Shown in pieces: positions 35,846-41,999 of a stretch of 46,288 nucleotides of DNA (position 1 is the stretch's first letter; the number at the start of each line of letters is the position of its first letter). The translations under genes were made by a program, and so were the position numbers. Below the pieces are notes generated by a model. That model searched no databases. It was given only the letters and a program-made list of their open reading frames with translations, and was not told the DNA's origin. The stretch spans positions 1-46,288 of IMG/VR virus record IMGVR_UViG_3300037493_001326. One strand, written 5' to 3'. The stretch comes from a virus.

Positions 35846-36061
35846 CTATTTTTTTACACGTTGAGAAATAGTCTTCTCAGTTTTTTTGATAAAACTTTTA
35901 GTATTTTCTACTGGAGTTAAAGGTGCTGAAGATACCTTTCTTACAGGAGTGGATACGGTTTTCTCCCTTCTTCTGATAAAATCTCCAGTAGCTGCCAATG
36001 GAGTTGATTGTCTTACCCCGCTAGAGGCTGATTGATCTGTAGATTGTGTACTTAACATCAT
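35846..36061 (-). CDS. Small basic protein with STPLA N-terminal tag
   Basis: The protein has 71 residues, Ser/Thr/Lys-rich. N-terminal [20 protein letters not shown] parallels the 100-residue protein at 35411-35713. The C-terminus is basic ([15 protein letters not shown]). The start is set by an 18-nt leader from a TATCTTTG box. A virion-associated role is a guess from location; no family recognised. Confidence 0.55.
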   Translation of the reverse strand: MMLSTQSTDQSASSGVRQSTPLAATGDFIRRREKTVSTPVRKVSSAPLTPVENTKSFIKKTEKTISQRVKK

Positions 36062-36079
36062 TGTTTATATTATTTGTTG

Positions 36080-36087
36080 CAAAGATA
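36080..36087 (-). promoter_or_regulatory. TAnnTTTG promoter for the small basic-protein cluster
   Basis: On the minus strand TATCTTTG, 18 nt before the ATG at 36061, between the endolysin stop (36105) and the cluster of small genes. Confidence 0.5.
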
Positions 36088-36104
36088 GATACAATTTATG
36101 ACTA

Positions 36105-36545
36105 TTACGCCAGTCTAATGAATCCTTTGATCGATGAAATAGGTCGTCCACCAGGTTTTGCACATACCTCATAGCCCTCTCTTGACCCTTCGTCATTTGA
36201 GTTGCCCTCGATTGTCTCTATTCTGTCGCCATTTACAGCAGTAACAAATCCAGTATGCCCGTGGCCGTTTCCAAAATTCATGATGAATATGTCACCAGGC
36301 AATGGCACCTTTACCTTCATCGACTTAGGCAATGAGTTCCACTGGGCTAACACGCCTCCGGTCTTGGTAAGTGGGTTCTTTGGGTAATGCTGGTCAACGC
36401 ACCAGTATACAAAGGCCATACACCAGCTTGCAGGGAACGTAATACCTACAGATGCTAAGTATTTTTTGACATCTGGACCCCAGTTAGAATTTTTTGGCAG
36501 CTCACGCTTGCCCATCTGTGATTTTGCTATATCTAGGTGCTTCAT
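36105..36545 (-). CDS. CHAP-domain endolysin
   Basis: The protein has 146 residues from ATG 36545; a slightly longer reading is rejected because the TATATTTG box ends 5 nt before this ATG. CHAP amidase/peptidase marks: SWCMAFVYWC with catalytic Cys42, and GNGHGHTGFV with catalytic His97, followed by ETIEGNSNDEG as the third polar position. The N-terminus begins HLDIAKSQMGKRELPKN. No cell-wall-binding domain or signal peptide is visible, so release depends on the holin. It cleaves peptidoglycan at lysis. Confidence 0.85.
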   Translation of the reverse strand: MKHLDIAKSQMGKRELPKNSNWGPDVKKYLASVGITFPASWCMAFVYWCVDQHYPKNPLTKTGGVLAQWNSLPKSMKVKVPLPGDIFIMNFGNGHGHTGFVTAVNGDRIETIEGNSNDEGSREGYEVCAKPGGRPISSIKGFIRLA

Positions 36546-36550
36546 AATTG

Positions 36551-36558
36551 CAAATATA
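36551..36558 (-). promoter_or_regulatory. TAnnTTTG box, 5 nt before endolysin ATG
   Basis: On the minus strand TATATTTG-CAATT-ATG(36545). It sets the endolysin start and gives the gene its own transcript. Confidence 0.55.
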
Positions 36559-36621
36559 CCCAATAATCCGAAATAATTGGATTTTTAGTCGCAAATATCG
36601 CAACAATTCGGGACGATAGCA

Positions 36622-36696
36622 CTACCTTTCTGATATGTCAGCAATAGATGTGATAAAAATTAACAAAATAAATACCACTATAACTATCTTAATCAT
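36622..36696 (-). CDS. Possible 24-residue membrane peptide
   Basis: ATG 36696 to TAG 36622. About 17 consecutive residues are hydrophobic (IKIVIVVFILLIFITSIA) with a single Lys near the start and a charged C-terminus (DISER). It lies between the endolysin and the plus-strand regulator, and starts immediately beside the regulator's TATTTTTG box on the opposite strand. AT-rich DNA readily produces such frames, so this is only a candidate. Confidence 0.3.
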   Translation of the reverse strand: MIKIVIVVFILLIFITSIADISER

Positions 36697-36704
36697 TATT
36701 TTTG
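36697..36704 (+). promoter_or_regulatory. TAnnTTTG box for the winged-helix regulator
   Basis: TATTTTTG-CAAT-ATG(36709), the same box and 4-nt spacing as on the minus strand. The intergenic space 36546-36708 is therefore divergent between endolysin and regulator. Confidence 0.5.
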
Positions 36705-36708
36705 CAAT

Positions 36709-37188
36709 ATGAAATTTGAATTTGAATTACACGCCAATCTATTTAAATACTGGAGACCAATCACTCGCTATGTCAAGGAGAAGCACCAGATCAACCAGGC
36801 CGACCTCGATATGCTGATGTTTTTATACGCCGAGCAGTACTTCGCACAGAAAGATTTTAAATCATTCGAGGCTGCATTCCCATGGGACATCAGCCGATTC
36901 CGACGTCTGATGAAGGACGGATGGGTTCACGAGTTTAGGAAGCCTAAGCCGGGCAAGGCTGCTCTGTACTGCCTGACAATGAAGGGCAAGGCCGTCATGC
37001 TTCATATGTTTCGAAAGCTGTTCGGAGAGGAGACCATATCAGAGACATACCGATCGCTACCCAACTACAACAAGCGGAACAATCACGCCAAGGTTATTCG
37101 ACGTGGTCTTGCAAAGAAGATAAACGAGGAAAACAGAGTACGACGTCAATCTCTCGAATCACCGTCCGAAGAACCCCCTCAATCCTAA
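36709..37188 (+). CDS. Winged-helix DNA-binding regulator
   Basis: The protein has 159 residues. Residues about 25-100 fit a winged helix: QADLDMLMFLYAEQYFAQKD, then FPWDISRFRRLMKDGWVHEF as recognition helix and beta start, and KPGKAALYCLTMKGKAVML as the wing. The C-terminal tail is basic and disordered. It is the only rightward gene between the two blocks of leftward late genes. A MarR/PadR-like transcriptional role is inferred; what it controls is unknown. Its last 95 bases overlap, convergently, the 3' end of the GroES gene. Confidence 0.7.
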   Translation: MKFEFELHANLFKYWRPITRYVKEKHQINQADLDMLMFLYAEQYFAQKDFKSFEAAFPWDISRFRRLMKDGWVHEFRKPKPGKAALYCLTMKGKAVMLHMFRKLFGEETISETYRSLPNYNKRNNHAKVIRRGLAKKINEENRVRRQSLESPSEEPPQS

Positions 37189-37384
37189 CCTGGTGCCCTG
37201 CGGCCTTGTCGTAGTATATCTCGTCACCGGCCTGTACACACTTCACCTCCGTTCCGGGAACGTGAACAATCCCTCTATTGTACCTTACATCGTACTGGTC
37301 CTCTGCGGACATTATAAGACCACTGCTTGACTTTACATCCTCGACTATCTTGTCGACGACAATGTATTTATTTATTGCTATCAT
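37094..37384 (-). CDS. Phage GroES-type co-chaperonin
   Basis: The protein has 96 residues, the usual GroES length. IAINKYIVVDKIVEDVKSSS, then SGLIMSAE is a mobile-loop-like (L/I)-I-M segment, then YNRGIVHVPGTEVKCVQAGD with EIYYDKAAGHQVRIEGVLRT and VIREIDVVLCF, parallel to the GroES core and its ...DIL-type end. It caps the GroEL-type chaperonin encoded two genes upstream in the same operon. Its C-terminal tail (about 12 residues) is extra and lies in the part that overlaps the plus-strand regulator gene. Confidence 0.7.
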   Translation of the reverse strand: MIAINKYIVVDKIVEDVKSSSGLIMSAEDQYDVRYNRGIVHVPGTEVKCVQAGDEIYYDKAAGHQVRIEGVLRTVIREIDVVLCFPRLSSLQDHVE

Positions 37385-37575
37385 ACTTCTTCTTTATACA
37401 CGGCTATGCCGGTTTTTATAATGTAAATTTCGGCCAGGACAAACACGCACTTTAGAACAATGCTCCAATGAGTAAAGTTTATATCTTTCGAAACAAAGCA
37501 GAACAGAGGGTACATTGACAGCATCACCATGGCTACCGAGAGCAGGTACATTGCTGTGTATTTAACTTGCCGCAT
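37381..37575 (-). CDS. Small two-TM membrane protein
   Basis: The protein has 64 residues with two hydrophobic stretches (MYLLSVAMVMLSMYPLFCFV and WSIVLKCVFVLAEIYIIKT) and a charged C-terminus (VYKEEV). It overlaps the GroES start by four bases and the previous gene by 14. Its place between chaperonin genes does not identify a role; a membrane function such as superinfection exclusion is possible but not shown. Confidence 0.55.
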   Translation of the reverse strand: MRQVKYTAMYLLSVAMVMLSMYPLFCFVSKDINFTHWSIVLKCVFVLAEIYIIKTGIAVYKEEV

Positions 37576-37747
37576 TCTCCTTCAGTTCTTCTTGATAAAA
37601 TATCGCACCCTCCAGCATCTCGATAGTGTTCTCGTGCTCCTCGTGCGGATCTGCCTTGTTCAGCTCCTCGTAGTTGTGTTTGATCCCGTTTAGCATTGCT
37701 AACAGCTGTTCGTTGTACTCGTGCATCATTTCCATTGGTGTGTTCAT
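37562..37747 (-). CDS. Small acidic helical protein of unknown function
   Basis: The protein has 61 residues, acidic and helical (EYNEQLLAMLNGIKHNYEEL, HEEHENTIEMLEGAIFYQEE). Its start shares a base with the end of the GroEL gene, so it is probably translated from the same message. Function unknown. Confidence 0.55.
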   Translation of the reverse strand: MNTPMEMMHEYNEQLLAMLNGIKHNYEELNKADPHEEHENTIEMLEGAIFYQEELKENAAS

Positions 37748-39315
37748 TATGATTGTCTTACGTTTGTGATTATGCAGTTGGTGCTCATTATCGTAGTCGC
37801 TACACTCACGGCGTTCTCCAACGCATTGATCGTAACCTTGGCAGGGTCGACTATCCCCATCTTGACCATGTTCCCTATCTGCATCGCAGAGACATCGTAT
37901 CCGGTGCCTGGGTCAGACGATCTGATCTCTCTCTCAATGTTCTCGTATGGTATCCCTCCGTTGCTGAGTATCTGTCTGAACGGTGCAAGCATCGCAGACT
38001 GTAAGATATGCCATGCGACACGCTCGCTCTCGTTGCTTCCCCAAGACGTGCTAGCAGAGACGTCCATCAGTGCTATCCCTCCTCCAGGCAATATCCCGGC
38101 CTCAAGTGCAGCGGCCGTTGCACAGACTGCGTCGTCGACACGGTCCTTCTTCTCCTTACGCTCTATGTCAGTACCTGCACCGACGTAGATCACACCTACC
38201 CCTCCAGACAATGACGCAATACGTTCCTTCAGGAAGTTCACCTCGTGTGGTGTGGTCTGCTCGGCAAGCTCCTCCTCAATCATCGATATACGGTCGCTGA
38301 TGTCGTTGTGCTCAGAGTTTGTCATGATCGTCGTGTGACCACGGCCGCAGATGATCTTGTTGGCGTAGCCCAGGTCGACCGGCATGAACAACTCGAAGTT
38401 GTCACCTGTCGCATCGCTGAAGTACTTCGCACCGGTAGCACAGGCAATGTCCTGCATCACCTCAGATCGACGGTACCCGAACTGCGGAGGGGTTATATGA
38501 CAGACCTTGACGATCCCTCTCATCTTGTTTATGACCAGAGCCTGCATTGCGTGCTCACTCAAATCGCCGATGATCAACAGCGGTCTCTTCGACTCCATGC
38601 TATACTTCAGCAGGTGCTCGATACTTGAGAGTGTCTCTATGGTCTTATCGGTGACCATCACCAATGCACCGTCCATCACGCACTCCTGCTTGACAGTGTC
38701 TGTAACGAACTGCGGTGCGGACCATCCTCGATCGACCCTCATCCCCGATGTTATCTCTGAGTAGGTGTCCGTTGTGCGGGACATATCGACCGTCACCGTC
38801 CCCTTCTTCCCGACCTTGCTGTAAGCGTCTGCTATCATCTTCCCTATCTCCTTGTCGCCGTTGGCAGATATCGTAGCAACGTATCTAAGGTTTTTCTCGG
38901 AGACAGGCTTAGACATCTTGGTCAGCTTTGATGTGACCACCTCTGATGCTGAACGGATTGCACGGATGATCTCTGTGGTGTTCATACGCTCCTTGACCAG
39001 ATTCTGTGCCTCAAGCACGATAGCCTGTGTCAGAACGATCGCCGTAGTCGTACCGTCGCCGGCGACTGTCGCAGTCTTGTCTGCTGCCTGCTTCATTAGC
39101 GTAACCGCCAGGTTCTCTGTCGGGTCGAGTAGTGTTATTGCGTTAGCAACACTGATACCATCCTTCGTGACGGTCAGCCCACCTATGTGGTTCTCCGACT
39201 CCATCAGGACGGTCTTGCCTCTTGCTCCAAGTGTAGACTTGACAGCGTCTGCTATAATATTAATTCCGGAGTATAATTTCTCCCGGTTAAACGATACCTC
39301 TTTTACGATTGCCAT
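37747..39315 (-). CDS. groEL: Phage GroEL-type chaperonin
   Basis: The protein has 522 residues, slightly short of host GroEL. Equatorial ATPase marks are intact and almost in E. coli numbering: TKDGISVA with Asp52, AGDGTTTA with Asp87, and DRVDDAVCATAAALEAG with Asp395 (E. coli Asp398), followed by GILPGGGIAL. The apical region (about 190-370) is diverged: E. coli FDRGYLSPYF corresponds to VDRGWSAPQF, and the substrate-groove hydrophobics are only partly kept. The C-terminal GGM tail is missing. It would form a cage closed by the phage GroES, and may fold phage proteins such as the capsid. Codon use is richer in G+C than in the tail-fibre gene. Confidence 0.93.
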   Translation of the reverse strand: MAIVKEVSFNREKLYSGINIIADAVKSTLGARGKTVLMESENHIGGLTVTKDGISVANAITLLDPTENLAVTLMKQAADKTATVAGDGTTTAIVLTQAIVLEAQNLVKERMNTTEIIRAIRSASEVVTSKLTKMSKPVSEKNLRYVATISANGDKEIGKMIADAYSKVGKKGTVTVDMSRTTDTYSEITSGMRVDRGWSAPQFVTDTVKQECVMDGALVMVTDKTIETLSSIEHLLKYSMESKRPLLIIGDLSEHAMQALVINKMRGIVKVCHITPPQFGYRRSEVMQDIACATGAKYFSDATGDNFELFMPVDLGYANKIICGRGHTTIMTNSEHNDISDRISMIEEELAEQTTPHEVNFLKERIASLSGGVGVIYVGAGTDIERKEKKDRVDDAVCATAAALEAGILPGGGIALMDVSASTSWGSNESERVAWHILQSAMLAPFRQILSNGGIPYENIEREIRSSDPGTGYDVSAMQIGNMVKMGIVDPAKVTINALENAVSVATTIMSTNCIITNVRQS

Positions 39316-39326
39316 TATATTGTATT

Positions 39327-39518
39327 TTATTTAGTTCTATTTACCCCGTCGACATAGTCCGCCACAAGCTCCATCGCCTTTGCGACGAATGTCTGTGCCT
39401 TCTGCAACTTCACGTCGTCTCCCATCTTCTCTATCTCCATCGCAGCAGACAGAAGTTCCCTCTCGGCCTGCACCATCTGCATGGTATTGAATCTCCTCCC
39501 ATGGACGTTGTCTATCAT
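39327..39518 (-). CDS. Small helical protein of unknown function
   Basis: The protein has 63 residues from ATG 39518, chosen over ATG 39536 because a TATATTTG box lies at 39526-39533, 7 nt upstream of the former. The sequence IDNVHGRRFNTMQMVQAERE, then LLSAAMEIEKMGDDVKLQKA and a final ADYVDGVNRTK, is helical and I recall similar GRRFNTMQ-type small proteins in phage genomes, function unknown. It precedes the GroEL gene in the same orientation and probably shares its transcript. Confidence 0.6.
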   Translation of the reverse strand: MIDNVHGRRFNTMQMVQAERELLSAAMEIEKMGDDVKLQKAQTFVAKAMELVADYVDGVNRTK

Positions 39519-39525
39519 TGTGCGG

Positions 39526-39533
39526 CAAATATA
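39526..39533 (-). promoter_or_regulatory. TAnnTTTG box for the chaperonin operon
   Basis: On the minus strand TATATTTG, 7 nt before the ATG at 39518. It is the most likely promoter for the small gene, GroEL, and the two small genes and GroES downstream of it. Confidence 0.5.
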
Positions 39534-39582
39534 CAAAGCTGTTTTGAATTAACATCACACATACAAATAATTAACATATCAT

Positions 39583-39843
39583 TCACGAGCCGTCCTGCAT
39601 AGGCTTGCTATCGTCCATCTCACACCTCCGGTATCCCTCAGACCATAGAAGATGTGTCAGCCCAACGGATAGTCTGATCACACCATCCTCTGTCATCTCT
39701 GGGAGAAGATAATGGACAGCCTCGTGGATCAGGATCTCCAAATGCTTCTTACCCTTGAGCCTTGAGTCGATCTCAATGAGACCGTCCTCGTATGACAAAC
39801 CTAGTGCCTTTTGCTTGCCCAGTCTCCTATATTTTACCTTCAT
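39583..39843 (-). CDS. Small HExxH zincin-like protein
   Basis: The protein has 86 residues from ATG 39843; a further upstream ATG would add 11 residues and lacks support. Sequence KVKYRRLGKQKALGLSYEDG, then HLEILIHEAVHYLLPEMTED, contains HEAVH on a helix followed after five residues by acidic residues (EMTED) that may act as ligands. The fold resembles tiny SprT/ImmA-like metallopeptidase domains found in phages. Activity is not demonstrated. It is the first leftward gene after the putative origin region. Confidence 0.6.
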   Translation of the reverse strand: MKVKYRRLGKQKALGLSYEDGLIEIDSRLKGKKHLEILIHEAVHYLLPEMTEDGVIRLSVGLTHLLWSEGYRRCEMDDSKPMQDGS

Positions 39844-39904
39844 ATATTTATTTTTATAATAAGCTAGTGATACCAAGGGCTATGTCGATTTGATTTCGCT
39901 GAAT

Positions 39905-39931
39905 CCCTTTATTTACAAGGGTCGTTTTTTT
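39905..39931 (+). terminator. Weak rightward terminator-like hairpin
   Basis: CCCTT, 7-nt loop, AAGGG, three bases, then seven T. No rightward gene ends directly before it; it could stop read-through into the intergenic control region, or be part of the origin. Confidence 0.3.
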
Positions 39932-39960
39932 GCCATGTTGATAGAACCCTTTACCAGTAT

Positions 39961-40200
39961 GGTCTACGTAGAGATTGGTTTGGACCTATGTTGACTTTAT
40001 GTAGGAATACCAAGGGTTACGTAGAAAAATCGATTTTTAGGACGGTAAATTACTATTTAATAATATTTATATTATATATTTTTTTTTCAATACAGTAGGA
40101 AGAAAAAGTTAACATCTCTACGTAGCCTTAGATAGGAGCGGATCTAGCTTACACAAAGTCAACATAAGCCAACATAAAAAGTGCAAAGTCAACATAAAAA
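39961..40200. other. Candidate origin-type region: AT-rich core flanked by inverted motifs
   Basis: A stretch at about 40045-40090 is almost only A and T and ends in a T-run. Left of it CTACGTAGAGAT (39964-39975) and TATGTTGACTTTATG (39988-40002) appear; to the right ATCTCTACGTAG (40115-40126) and twice CAAAGTCAACATAA (about 40154 and 40184) are the reverse complements. Left also holds ATACCAAGGG(C/T)TA twice (39870 and 40007). A low-melting core between oppositely oriented binding-site-like motifs resembles replication origins; the role is inferred. Confidence 0.4.
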
Positions 40201-40222
40201 AGAGGGGATCTCTCCCCCCTCT
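40195..40222 (-). terminator. Intrinsic terminator after the small minus-strand gene
   Basis: On the minus strand AGAGGGG, 8-nt loop, CCCCTCT, then a T-run. It lies about 65 bases downstream of the stop of the 66-residue gene (40286). Confidence 0.65.
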
Positions 40223-40285
40223 GGTCAACACATTAAGAAATTTAATCATATGTATGTTTAACATATTATAAATTTAATACATATG

Positions 40286-40486
40286 TTAGTAAGATGATAC
40301 CGGCATACTCTTGTTCATTTTGTTCATAATTGCTAACTTAGAGATGCCCATCATCCGATCATTAATCGGTCGACCTTCACTTTTGCCTAACCCATTTGGC
40401 CCTGGGGCGGGCTTGATTTGAGCGCAGTACTTCCCGTTTGCCTTAGGCGGGCTAGAGGATAACGCTGTGTATATTTTCGGTTTCAT
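40286..40486 (-). CDS. Small isolated protein of unknown function
   Basis: The protein has 66 residues from ATG 40486, set by TATCTTTG-TAAC-ATG. It is basic with a Pro-rich middle (SSSPPKANGKYCAQIKPAPG) and PNGLGKSEGRPINDRMMGIS. It stands alone in the control region, with its own promoter and terminator, so it is probably a small regulator or a replication/host-interaction factor. No family recognised. Confidence 0.6.
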   Translation of the reverse strand: MKPKIYTALSSSPPKANGKYCAQIKPAPGPNGLGKSEGRPINDRMMGISKLAIMNKMNKSMPVSSY

Positions 40487-40490
40487 GTTA

Positions 40491-40498
40491 CAAAGATA
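40491..40498 (-). promoter_or_regulatory. TAnnTTTG box, 4 nt before ATG
   Basis: On the minus strand TATCTTTG-TAAC-ATG(40486). It gives this small gene an independent leftward transcript adjacent to the ATAG/CTAT site array. Confidence 0.55.
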
Positions 40499-40650
40499 CG
40501 GATTTTTGAAGGTTACGTGTATAGAGTGTTCGGGTAATAAGGTCATTTTAAATTGGTTACCATCAAAAGAAAGTCAGAAAATATCGACCCACGGGGGTCA
40601 GCATTTGTTAACATTTGGTGAAAACTTTTGCCTTTTTTGGTGGCGGTGGC

Positions 40651-40916
40651 ATAGGCTGAGTCTATGGGACGCACGTAATTATATAGACGCTGACTATAGC
40701 TACTATAGATTACGTCTATAGTTGAGCCGTCTATATATAGGCTGAGTCTATGCCAAGCTATAGCTTTACTCTATGGAATGAGGACTGATGTATAGATAGA
40801 GCCTATATGAATCTATAGACCAACCCTATATCAATGGCATTGTTATATAGACTCACTCTATATCCTCCTATAGACTGAACCTATATTACTACAGCTATTA
40901 TATAGGCTGAGTCTAT
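40651..40916. repeat. Array of ten ATAG-N7-CTAT sites with 55-bp period
   Basis: Fifteen-base sites with conserved arms ATAG and CTAT start at 40651, 40683, 40705, 40737, 40760, 40792, 40815, 40847, 40870 and 40902. Start-to-start distances are 32, 22, 32, 23, 32, 23, 32, 23, 32. The 7-base core is GCTGAGT in three copies and differs in the rest, and the spacers (17 and 7-8 bases) are unrelated in sequence. Two 13-base relatives (ATAG-CATTA-CTA[TC]) follow at 40927 and 40948. Arm centres are one helical turn apart, fitting a dimeric DNA-binding protein. It is too regular to be chance. Confidence 0.85.
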
Positions 40917-41024
40917 GGTCAACTTGATAGCATTACTATCGTATCACATAGCATTACTACTGCTGATTCAGTGCCTATACGAAACTTAATTGACATATTG
41001 GAGTAATAAGGTCTCATTAACTTG

Positions 41025-41234
41025 ACGTTAACGTAGTTGCTCCATGGGAGCGCACTTTTGGTGGTGGATACGTGTAAACTGAAGAGCAAATGAATGACTG
41101 AAGACCTAGAGACTCTGTTTTACATCTGTAAAAAGTTAGACTAATCTAACTTATTTGTTAGCCTACTAATCCCAACCTCACTCATCCTCTGTAACGTGCG
41201 TCATTGCTACATTGTGCTACGTAATTTAATTACG
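41025..41234. repeat. Cluster of perfect palindromes
   Basis: Four perfect palindromes lie within 210 bases: ACGTTAACGT (41025-41034), TTTTACA-TC-TGTAAAA (41118-41133), AAGTTAGA-CTAA-TCTAACTT (41133-41152, directly adjacent), and CGTAATT-T-AATTACG (41220-41234). Such spacing fits operator sites or origin elements; transcription factors are not known here. Confidence 0.5.
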
Positions 41235-41517
41235 CAGTGAATCTTTAACTATCTATTAACACTTGGTCTGCTCAACATAGATTATACGCGTACCTATATC
41301 CTTTCGAGATTTGCATTCAACTAATGGTATAGAGAGAACTTATAATGTCTGCATATGGTTATATTATTTTAACAGAAACTTTACATTAGCTGTCATTCAG
41401 AGTGCCCGTTTCACAATCATTTTATGTACATCTGACAAGAAATTATTTCCTCTGAAACGCTGTCGTAGTAAGGGTTCTAGAATCGTTAACATTTCATTAG
41501 CTAAAATAACTTGTATA

Positions 41518-41525
41518 TAACTTTG
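41518..41525 (+). promoter_or_regulatory. Candidate rightward promoter for the plus-strand operon
   Basis: TAACTTTG is an exact -7 consensus match, preceded by AT-rich DNA. A short inverted repeat ATCGG-ATATG-CCGAT (41530-41544) follows and would be at the 5' end of the RNA. It would give a leader of about 470 bases to the first ATG at 42000. A good -33 TTG was not found. Confidence 0.4.
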
Positions 41526-41930
41526 TACATCGGATATGCCGATATATGTTTGCATCGGATTTGAAACACACCTCACCTCCACCCCGCTCTTTAACTTTTA
41601 GTCCTTCGGTCAACGGCAACGATGAATGCACTTCGCTTGGCACTGATGTAATATCAGCAACAACCTATCAGTCGAAACAATCGCCCCTACATAATGCAAC
41701 CGAAAATAGCACGTAAAACTATTACACCTTCAATGTGTGGACACAGACAGCAGATAGCACAATGAGTATAAGTCTATCAACGTTTGAACTTAGACCTTAT
41801 AGGGAATCGCACCGACTCTATATTGTATTCAGGTCGCGACGAAGTGGAGAGAGAAAGCCACAAGTAGTCGAAGAGGGAATCTGATTCACAAGAACGATGG
41901 CCCAAAAGTAAGATAAAAAGAAACAAATAT

Positions 41931-41975
41931 CCCGATGCAATAGCAGATATTACGGCTGTCGTTCAGCCCATCGGG
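41931..41975 (+). other. Nested stem-loop in the leader of the plus-strand operon
   Basis: CCCGATG (41931-41937) pairs with CATCGGG (41969-41975), and directly inside it GGCTG-TCGTT-CAGCC (41954-41968) forms a 5-bp hairpin; a 16-base bulge separates the left arms. It ends 24 bases before the first ATG (42000), so it may regulate translation or stability. There is no T-run, so it is not a terminator. Confidence 0.45.
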
Positions 41976-41999
41976 AACTAACTTAAAAACTGCAATATC

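Larger units (their letters stand above)
40487..41999. other. 1.5-kb region without a convincing gene
   Basis: No frame here has coding character. It contains the leftward promoter box, the ATAG/CTAT array, a palindrome cluster, a rightward promoter and a structured leader. The only frame of some size (41311-41520, 69 codons) is unlikely by composition and lack of context. The region separates the leftward late genes from the rightward operon and is probably a control and/or replication region. Confidence 0.6.

Noticed and set aside
37753-39334. Several plus-strand frames of 68-160 codons over GroEL
   Set aside because: The opposite strand codes a full chaperonin with intact catalytic residues, so these are shadows.
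40651-40916. The repeat array as a CRISPR
   Set aside because: Repeats are only 15 bp with 4-bp fixed arms, spacers alternate between 17 and 7-8 bases, and no cas gene is present.
41311-41520. A 69-codon plus-strand frame in the intergenic region
   Set aside because: No start context, no recognisable composition, and the rightward promoter box overlaps its end.
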